Assembly (NCBI GenBank): GCA_949747935.1
Contig: CATKHE010000273.1
Span: forward strand, 1-6,303
Direction of reading: 5' to 3'
DNA from: an uncultured Eubacteriales bacterium
Lineage (GTDB): Bacteria > Bacillota_A > Clostridia > Oscillospirales > Oscillospiraceae
DNA length: 6,303 bases
Made by a program: the position numbers and the translations under genes. The notes below the pieces were generated by a model. The model ran no database searches and was not told the origin of the DNA. It was given only the letters and a program-made list of their open reading frames with translations. Below, one piece after another: positions 1 to 4,155 of the stretch (its first letter is position 1; every line of letters begins with the position of its first letter).

Positions 1-554
1 CCTCCAAGGCTCCAGAGCGGCTCATCGATCTGGCGGACAAGATTCTGCTGGCCTGGCGGGGCTACACCGATGAGGAGGCCTTCATCTTCGCCGAGACCGG
101 CGGCGAGCCCCACAACACCATCACCCCCATCGCCCGGATGCGGGACGGTAAATTTGAGCTGGACCTGGTCCTCCGGAACAACATCACCACCGAGGAGCAC
201 CCTCTGGGGGTCTACCACCCCCACAGTGAGCTCCACCACATCAAAAAAGAGAACATCGGCCTGATCGAGGTGATGGGCCTGGCGGTTCTGCCCGCCCGGC
301 TGAAGGAGGAGCTGGCCGCGGTGGCCGACGCTCTGGCCTCCGGCTCCGATCTGCGGGCCGGCGAGCTCACCGCCAAGCACGCCGATTGGGCGGAAGCTTT
401 CGCCAAAAACTATACCATCACCCCAGATAACGCCTTGGATATCGTCCACAGGGAGACCGGGCTGGTCTTTGCCCAGGTGCTGGAACACGCCGGGGTCTAC
501 AAGCGCACCCCAGAGGGCAGAGAGGCCTTCCTGCGCTTCCTGTGCACTGTCTGA
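1..554 (+). CDS. galT: UDP-glucose--hexose-1-phosphate uridylyltransferase, class II (C-terminal part)
   Basis: This is the 3' part of a gene that starts before the window; the first complete codon is at base 3, and 183 residues are visible before the TGA at 552-554. The enzyme is cytoplasmic and swaps UMP between UDP-glucose and galactose-1-phosphate in the Leloir pathway of galactose use. The recognisable blocks are HNTITPIAR (about residues 36-44 of the fragment), then HPLGVYHPHSELHHIKKENI and the following GLIEVMGLAVLPARL, all typical of the C-terminal domain of Firmicutes class II GalT (usually about 490-500 residues in total). The class II active-site histidine motif belongs to the N-terminal domain and is outside the window, so catalytic integrity cannot be judged. 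The frame is open with no defect. The gene converges on the minus-strand glycosyltransferase with 6 bases between stops, and no terminator of its own is visible in that gap. Confidence 0.95.
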   Translation, partial: SKAPERLIDLADKILLAWRGYTDEEAFIFAETGGEPHNTITPIARMRDGKFELDLVLRNNITTEEHPLGVYHPHSELHHIKKENIGLIEVMGLAVLPARLKEELAAVADALASGSDLRAGELTAKHADWAEAFAKNYTITPDNALDIVHRETGLVFAQVLEHAGVYKRTPEGREAFLRFLCTV

Positions 555-560
555 CTGCTG

Positions 561-1655
561 TCACATGCCGGGGAGCGCGCGCTCTATCATCCGCAGATTG
601 TCTTTCAGCCGCCCGTTTCCGGGCTCCAGCTCCAGAGCTTTTTTGACCTCCTTCAGCGCCTCCTGCCAGGCTCCGGTGTGGTAGAAGGCAATGGAGCGCA
701 GGTCATGGGGCAGGCTCCCCCAGGCCGCGGCCTCGCAGATATAGCTCCTGGGCCGGACGGTGATGGCCAGGGCGCAGGCGGTAAAATAAAGCACACCCTC
801 CCACTCACCTTGATCGTAGAGCATGAGCGCCAAATCCATATATGGTTCCCGCAGATGTGGGGCCTCAGTGATGGCCCGGAGAAACCAGTCTCGGGCCTGA
901 GCCGGGTCCCCCTTATTCCAATATGCCTTGGCGATGTACCGCATGGAGGCCGCCCGCTCGTCCCGCCAGACGGCAGTGGGCATGGCCAGATGGCTCTTCA
1001 GCGTCCGGATGCAGTCGTCCCACCGGCCCCAGTACATGTATTCCCGGCCCAGATAGTGGACGTTGCGGTCGTCCTCCGGCTCCTCCCGAACGGAGAGCTC
1101 CAGCAGCGGCAGATACTGTTCCCGGGACTTGGCGGGGTCCGGGTGGTGGTCCAGCTGGATGCCCTCCGCGCTGATCATAGGGCCCGGCCGACCCTCTCCC
1201 ACCCACTTGAGCACCTCGTGAACGGGGTGGACCCACTGATAGCCCCGGCGGGCGTGAATTTTCTCATACCAGAACACCACGCCCTCGGAGCCGTCGGCGT
1301 TGAAGGACCAGGTGTACCGATAGGACGCCTGTCCCGCTCCCGGGACCCATACCTTTTCCAGTTCCTCCCTCCAGCCCGGGTGAAAGACCTCGTCCAGATC
1401 GGTACAGACACAGATGTCTGTATCCTCGGGCACCAACTCCAGAGAGCGGTTTCGGGCCGTGTCAAAACGCCAGGGGGAGAATTTCTCTACTGTTACCTGA
1501 GCCCCGCGGGTCCGGAGCTTTTCCACCGTCTTGTCCTCAGAGCCGGTATCCAGTACCACTACCTGGTCTGCCTCAGACATGGAATCCATCCAGCGGTCCG
1601 CGAACCGCTCCTCATTTTTACAGATGGCGTAGACGCATACCTTGTACCGCTTCAT
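561..1655 (-). CDS. Family 2 glycosyltransferase with C-terminal TPR repeats
   Basis: This 364-residue protein has an N-terminal GT-A fold of family 2 type. Residues 5-15 form the first strand ending in ICKNE. VVVLDTGSEDKT (32-43) is the nucleotide-sugar binding strand with D36. DTARNRSLELV (65-75) leads into the metal-binding D-x-D motif D86-L87-D88-E89. Residues about 195-348 read as four TPR-like helical pairs (for example AKAYWNKGDPAQARDWFLRA), which usually bind a protein partner. There is no signal peptide or membrane segment, so it should act in the cytoplasm. GT2 plus TPR is the layout of peptide/protein glycosyltransferases such as SunS-like enzymes; sugar and acceptor are not readable here. 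ATG 1655 is preceded by AAAAGGAGG with 6 bases spacing. The gene follows the collagen-like gene on the same strand after 58 bases and shows no promoter of its own, so I infer co-transcription and that the Thr-rich collagen is its acceptor. A lipid- or cell-wall-directed role remains possible. Confidence 0.88.
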   Translation of the reverse strand: MKRYKVCVYAICKNEERFADRWMDSMSEADQVVVLDTGSEDKTVEKLRTRGAQVTVEKFSPWRFDTARNRSLELVPEDTDICVCTDLDEVFHPGWREELEKVWVPGAGQASYRYTWSFNADGSEGVVFWYEKIHARRGYQWVHPVHEVLKWVGEGRPGPMISAEGIQLDHHPDPAKSREQYLPLLELSVREEPEDDRNVHYLGREYMYWGRWDDCIRTLKSHLAMPTAVWRDERAASMRYIAKAYWNKGDPAQARDWFLRAITEAPHLREPYMDLALMLYDQGEWEGVLYFTACALAITVRPRSYICEAAAWGSLPHDLRSIAFYHTGAWQEALKEVKKALELEPGNGRLKDNLRMIERALPGM

Positions 1656-1670
1656 AGTGAACCTCCTTTT

Positions 1671-1704
1671 AAAAGACCGGCGCTCCCGGATTGGGAGCGC
1701 CGAC
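1671..1704 (-). terminator. Hairpin with short U-run between collagen-like gene and glycosyltransferase (attenuator-like)
   Basis: On the minus strand a perfect 10-bp GC-rich stem (1702-1693 with 1687-1678, 5-base loop 1692-1688) can be extended by two G-U pairs. It is followed at once by TCTTTTA. It lies 11 bases after the collagen-like stop codon. The U-run is only four bases and runs directly into the AAAAGGAGG ribosome site of the glycosyltransferase, so termination is probably incomplete. I infer a partial terminator, or an mRNA 3' stabiliser, that lets the structural protein be made in excess over its enzyme. Confidence 0.7.
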
Positions 1705-1713
1705 TGTCTGAAA

Positions 1714-2370
1714 TCAGGTTGCGATGACGCCGGCGGTCCTCAGAGAGGCCAGCAGTTCATTGATCTTGTCCACGAGCTCTGGCGTTCCAGCGCCTGGATC
1801 CTCGTCAGCCACAGCAGGACCAGGAGTAATTGCGGGACCGGCAGGGCCGGTGGGACCAGCAGGACCGGCAGGACCCTGGGCGCCTGTGGCCCCGGTTGCG
1901 CCCGCTGCTCCGGCAGGGCCGGTGGGACCAATGGGGCCGGCAGGGCCCTGAGCGCCTGTGGCCCCGGTTGCGCCTGTTGCTCCGGCAGGGCCGGTGGGAC
2001 CAGCGGGACCAGCAGGACCTTGGGCCCCGGTTGCCCCAGTGGCACCGGTGGAACCAGGAATACCCTGAGGACCAGTGGGGCCGACAGCTCCGTTAGGCCC
2101 CGGATATCCCTGAGGGCCTGTTGGGCCTATCGGCCCGGTAGGGCCGACGCCGGGGCAGGGAGGGAAGGGACCCGGAATAGGAGGACAGGTAGAGCAGGGA
2201 GGTACAGGGGGCAGAGTAGGACAGCCGCAGCTGGAATCACATCCGCAGTTTGTATTGCAGCCGCACCCTGTATTACATCCGCAGCCTGTATTGCAGCCAC
2301 ACCCGGTCAGGTGGGCCACAACGCCGTCACGACTGCTCTGCTCCCAATCAGAAGCATAGTATCTTCTCAT
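1714..2370 (-). CDS. Cysteine-rich collagen-like protein (Gly-X-Thr rich, BclA-like surface protein)
   Basis: This 218-residue protein has four parts. Residues 1-22 are polar, with no signal peptide. Residues 23-52 are five hexads of the form xCGCxx (GCGCNT three times, then NCGCDS and SCGCPT). Residues 53-75 are a proline-rich linker with three more cysteines, giving 13 in all, none after residue 72. Residues 76-180 are 35 uninterrupted Gly-X-Y triplets, 14 with Thr in the Y place. A linker then leads to a C-terminal hydrophobic helix (about 197-218). Gly-X-Y runs fold as collagen triple helices, and Gly-X-Thr bacterial collagens such as BclA are O-glycosylated. Lack of a signal peptide plus many cysteines fits a spore coat or exosporium protein made in the mother cell; that is inference. 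I chose ATG 2370 because AAAGGAG sits 6 bases upstream; an in-frame ATG at 2415 has no such site. It is probably the first gene of a unit with the glycosyltransferase. A phage-type structural origin is the main alternative. Confidence 0.9.
   Translation of the reverse strand: MRRYYASDWEQSSRDGVVAHLTGCGCNTGCGCNTGCGCNTNCGCDSSCGCPTLPPVPPCSTCPPIPGPFPPCPGVGPTGPIGPTGPQGYPGPNGAVGPTGPQGIPGSTGATGATGAQGPAGPAGPTGPAGATGATGATGAQGPAGPIGPTGPAGAAGATGATGAQGPAGPAGPTGPAGPAITPGPAVADEDPGAGTPELVDKINELLASLRTAGVIAT
1840..2055 (-). repeat. Three tandem 72-bp units in the collagen domain
   Basis: Residues 106-177 consist of three consecutive 24-residue units, each eight Gly-X-Y triplets of the plan Gx[13 protein letters not shown] GPx GPT GPA (third unit begins GAA). 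The units correspond to 2055-1984, 1983-1912 and 1911-1840. Units differ by single residues (S107/A131/A155, T108/T132/A156, A122/I146/A170) and by silent changes. Such in-frame repeats change copy number by slippage or recombination, as known for bclA alleles. The whole triple-helix region covers 1831-2145. Confidence 0.88.
2215..2304 (-). repeat. Five 18-bp tandem repeats encoding Cys-Gly-Cys hexads
   Basis: Residues 23-52 of the collagen-like protein are five six-residue repeats with Cys-Gly-Cys at fixed places: [30 protein letters not shown]. Codons alternate between TGC and TGT and between GGC and GGA, so the DNA copies have diverged while the cysteine spacing has been kept. This suggests selection on the protein pattern, either for disulfide cross-linking or for metal binding. 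Confidence 0.88.
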
Positions 2371-2399
2371 AGCGCGCTCCTTTGCGTTGAAGTAATGGT

Positions 2400-2414
2400 T
2401 GTGGCAGTGCCACA
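2400..2414. promoter_or_regulatory. 15-bp inverted repeat upstream of the collagen-like gene
   Basis: TGTGGCAGTGCCACA is a perfect palindrome with 7-base arms around one central base. Two more G-C pairs (2397-2398 with 2416-2417) lie beyond one mismatch. It sits between the collagen-like start codon and the candidate -10 element, about where transcription would begin. It could be an operator for a dimeric regulator or a stem-loop at the 5' end of the transcript; the sequence alone does not decide. Confidence 0.4.
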
Positions 2415-2418
2415 TCCC

Positions 2419-2445
2419 ATACTATGACCGCCGCTGTCTTTGGTG
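2419..2445 (-). promoter_or_regulatory. Candidate sporulation-type promoter for the collagen-like gene
   Basis: The minus strand reads CAC (2445-2443), 16 bases, then CATAGTAT (2426-2419). This resembles the sigma-K pattern (AC, about 16 bases, CATAnnnTA, lacking the last A) and more loosely the sigma-E -10. No good sigma-A promoter is visible on this strand between the two divergent genes. The motif is short and GC-poor sequence is rare here, so chance is possible. Confidence 0.3.
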
Positions 2446-2453
2446 CGCAGGTC

Positions 2454-2482
2454 TTTACATCGGCGGCAGTTTCCTCTATAAT
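2454..2482 (+). promoter_or_regulatory. Consensus sigma-A promoter for the 86-residue hypothetical gene
   Basis: TTTACA (2454-2459) and a perfect TATAAT (2477-2482) are separated by 17 bases. The expected start of transcription is about 2488-2490, which leaves a leader of only about 15-17 bases before the TTG start at 2505. The ribosome site therefore lies at the very 5' end of the mRNA. Confidence 0.75.
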
Positions 2483-2504
2483 GGGGAGGAAGGAGGCGGC
2501 AGCG

Positions 2505-2765
2505 TTGAACAAGATTGAGATCCCCACCCTGCTTTTCTGGGAAAATGGAAACAGCTGGTATGGCAGCCTGGGCAACGCCCGGTTTTTTATCAAGCCAGAG
2601 GTCCCCGAGGGGACAGAGGAAAAGCAGCTCACCGTCCGGCTCTGGCGGGGGCCGCTGGCCATGGAGCTGAGTGAAATCATGGCCTCCTCCACCTTTTCCG
2701 TCTCCCAGGAGGGGCTGTCCCAAGCCTCTGCCTGGCTGGAGGAACGGGCCGCAGAGTTGAATTAA
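2505..2765 (+). CDS. Small hypothetical protein (86 aa), TTG start
   Basis: I do not recognise the family. The protein is soluble, with no signal peptide or membrane segment, and has no cysteine. Residues 4-35 and 42-52 look like beta strands (aromatic blocks FWENGNSWYG and ARFFI, then TVRLWRGP). Residues 51-60 and 68-85 look like helices, the last acidic and amphipathic (SAWLEERAAEL). I chose TTG 2505 because GGAGGAAGGAGG (2485-2496) ends 8 bases before it and because the promoter -10 element occupies 2477-2482. The in-frame ATGs at 2424 and 2481 lie upstream of or inside that promoter and cannot be used from it. The gene diverges from the collagen-like gene and ends against the terminator at 2764-2800, so it appears to be monocistronic. 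Existence is well supported by promoter, ribosome site and codon use; function is unknown. Confidence 0.78.
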   Translation: MNKIEIPTLLFWENGNSWYGSLGNARFFIKPEVPEGTEEKQLTVRLWRGPLAMELSEIMASSTFSVSQEGLSQASAWLEERAAELN

Positions 2766-2800
2766 AAAACTCCCATCCGCTGCGGCGCGGATGGGAGTTT
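2764..2800 (-). terminator. Intrinsic terminator of the antiporter gene, possibly bidirectional
   Basis: A perfect 14-bp stem (2767-2780 with 2787-2800, 6-base loop 2781-2786) lies 7 bases past the antiporter stop codon. On the minus strand it runs into six Ts (2769-2764), a strong intrinsic terminator. On the plus strand it starts one base after the small gene's stop codon, but the following tract is only TTTGACTT, so it should work less well in that direction. Confidence 0.88.
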
Positions 2801-2807
2801 GACTTGC

Positions 2808-3989
2808 TTACGCCAGTTCAGGACCTCTGGAGATGGCCAGTTTCAGCAGGACAGGGGTCAGCAGGGCGGAGGCGATCACAGCCAGTACAATGGCGGGCAG
2901 GATTACCGGGTCGATCATTCCGGCGCTGATGCCTCTCTGAGCCACCATCAGGGCCACCTCACTCCGGGCCACCATGCCGATGCCTATCACCAAAGACTGG
3001 TGGCGGCTCATACGGCAGGCCAGCCCACCCAGACCACAGCCCAAAACCTTAGACAGCACGGCGGCCAGCACCAGCAGCAGGGCAAAGACTAGGATATCGG
3101 CGTTCATGTCTCGCAGGTTGGTCTTCATACCCACGCCAGCGAAGAACACCGGGGTAAACACCATGTAAGAGGTGATGGTAAACTTTTTTGCCACGAACTT
3201 CCGGGCCTTGGTCACGTTGCACAAAATCAGTCCGGCGAAATAGGCTCCTGTGATATCGGCCACGCCGAACCACACCTCAGAGCAGTAGGCCATCAGCAGA
3301 CAGAAGGCCAGCGACCACACCGCTACCCGGCGGCTGTGCCAGTGCTCCTCGGCCACATAGGTGAAGATCCGGCGGACCACCAGCCCAACTGCCAGCACAA
3401 ATGCGAAAAACATGACGATGTGGACCAGAACCAGCACCGGGTCGGAATCCCCGGAACTGAAGGCGCTGAGGACGGACAGCACCACAATGCCGATAATATC
3501 GTCAATGAGGGCGGCGCTGAGGAGGGTAGTTCCTGTTCTGGTTTTCAGCTTGCCCATCTCGTTCAGGGTCTCCACCGTGATAGACACCGAGGTGGCGGAG
3601 AACACCGAACCCATAAAGGCGGATTTGAGCAGGTTATAGGCGGTCAGTTCCCCGCCGCAGAAGAAAAAGAAGTACAGCCCGCCGCACAGGAACAGGGGCA
3701 CAAATACCCCTAGCACGGCGATCAGGCCGGCCTGAAGTCCGGTCTCCTTCAGTTCCTTCATGTCAGTGTCGATGCCGGCGGTGAACATGAGCATGATCAC
3801 GCCGATCTCCGCTGCCTTCACCAGGAAGTCGGTGCTCTGAAGCACCCCAAACCCGCTGGGGCCCATGATGATGCCCGCCAGCAGCGCCCCCACCACCTGG
3901 GGCAGGTGGACATGCTCCGTGAGCAGGCCGAACACTTTGGTAGACAGCAGAATCACCGCCAGCAGCAATAGATATGTATAAGATTCCAT
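2808..3989 (-). CDS. CPA2-family cation:proton antiporter (Na+/H+ exchanger)
   Basis: This 393-residue membrane protein is almost wholly hydrophobic, with about 11-13 transmembrane segments, and matches the Na_H_Exchanger fold. It should exchange Na+ or K+ for H+ across the cytoplasmic membrane. Typical blocks are LPQVVGALLAGIIMGPSGFG (29-48), LMFTAGIDTDMKEL (67-80), ALIDDIIGIVVLSVL (160-174) and GMVARSEVALMVAQRG (338-353). The Asp pair D163-D164 in the crossed-helix region is the ion-binding ND/DD position; DD is the pattern of electrogenic NapA-like members. The protein ends soon after the last segment, with no RCK/TrkA-N or USP domain, so it is not a full KefB/KefC. ATG 3989 follows AAGGGAG at 6 bases spacing. 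It is transcribed alone from the consensus promoter at 4037-4065 and stops at the terminator at 2764-2800. Substrate ion cannot be told from sequence; GerN/NapA-like exchange is the nearest guess. Confidence 0.92.
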   Translation of the reverse strand: MESYTYLLLLAVILLSTKVFGLLTEHVHLPQVVGALLAGIIMGPSGFGVLQSTDFLVKAAEIGVIMLMFTAGIDTDMKELKETGLQAGLIAVLGVFVPLFLCGGLYFFFFCGGELTAYNLLKSAFMGSVFSATSVSITVETLNEMGKLKTRTGTTLLSAALIDDIIGIVVLSVLSAFSSGDSDPVLVLVHIVMFFAFVLAVGLVVRRIFTYVAEEHWHSRRVAVWSLAFCLLMAYCSEVWFGVADITGAYFAGLILCNVTKARKFVAKKFTITSYMVFTPVFFAGVGMKTNLRDMNADILVFALLLVLAAVLSKVLGCGLGGLACRMSRHQSLVIGIGMVARSEVALMVAQRGISAGMIDPVILPAIVLAVIASALLTPVLLKLAISRGPELA

Positions 3990-4012
3990 CTCGTTCTCCC
4001 TTCAAAATAACA

Positions 4013-4028
4013 GCCCGGCTCTCCGGGC
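4013..4028 (-). promoter_or_regulatory. Small GC hairpin in the antiporter leader
   Basis: The minus-strand leader can form a 6-bp all-GC stem (GCCCGG with CCGGGC) around a 4-base loop, beginning within a few bases of the predicted transcription start and followed by TGTTATTTT. It may protect the 5' end of the mRNA. It is too short to be a riboswitch. Confidence 0.4.
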
Positions 4029-4036
4029 GTCCCTGT

Positions 4037-4065
4037 ATTATACGCACCGGCCCCTGGGAAGTCAA
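4037..4065 (-). promoter_or_regulatory. Consensus sigma-A promoter for the antiporter gene
   Basis: On the minus strand TTGACT (4065-4060) and a perfect TATAAT (4042-4037) are spaced by 17 bases. Transcription should start near 4030, giving a leader of about 40 bases before ATG 3989. The near-consensus match suggests steady expression. Confidence 0.82.
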
Positions 4066-4070
4066 TGGTC

Positions 4071-4096
4071 AAACTGTCCGGAAAAGACGGTTTTTT
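4071..4096 (+). terminator. Possible weak plus-strand terminator upstream of polA
   Basis: On the plus strand an 8-bp stem with one G-U pair (4071-4078 with 4086-4093, 7-base loop) merges into a run of six Ts (4091-4096). It resembles a weak intrinsic terminator, but no plus-strand gene ends nearby. If real, it would stop plus-strand read-through running antisense across the antiporter and so insulate polA. Confidence 0.35.
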
Positions 4097-4097
4097 C

Positions 4098-4126
4098 TTG
4101 TCCAATGGGGTCAAAAATGATATACT
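4098..4126 (+). promoter_or_regulatory. Sigma-A promoter for polA with extended -10
   Basis: TTGTCC (4098-4103) and TATACT (4121-4126) are spaced by 17 bases, and TGA just before the -10 gives an extended -10 element. Transcription should start near 4133, leaving a leader of about 23 bases. The -35 is 32 bases from the divergent antiporter -35, so the two promoters may compete. Confidence 0.75.
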
Positions 4127-4155
4127 ATACTCAGACTTTTAAAGGAGCTTCCGCT

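Noticed and set aside
573..584. Palindrome GAGCGCGCGCTC near the galT 3' end as a terminator
   Set aside because: It has no loop and no T-run, and lies within the glycosyltransferase reading frame; it is a GC-rich coincidence.
678..1727. Plus-strand 349-codon open frame over the glycosyltransferase
   Set aside because: It is exactly antisense to a well-supported glycosyltransferase, has a Pro/Gly/His-rich composition with no family resemblance, and lacks a ribosome site; it is a by-product of GC-rich codons.
1831..2304. Regular repeats as a possible CRISPR array or minisatellite
   Set aside because: The repeats are in frame, contiguous without spacers, and translate to Gly-X-Y triplets and Cys-Gly-Cys hexads.
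2368..2415. Longer start of the collagen-like protein at ATG 2415
   Set aside because: No ribosome site precedes it, it falls in the palindrome and probable promoter region, and ATG 2370 has AAAGGAG at 6 bases.
1642..2427. Plus-strand 261-codon open frame over the collagen-like gene
   Set aside because: It is a shadow of the Gly-X-Y repeats read backwards (Gly/Arg/Ala/Thr repeats), with no ribosome site or promoter of its own.
3990..4036. Na+ or other riboswitch in front of the antiporter
   Set aside because: The predicted leader is only about 40 bases with a single 6-bp hairpin, too small for any known riboswitch class.
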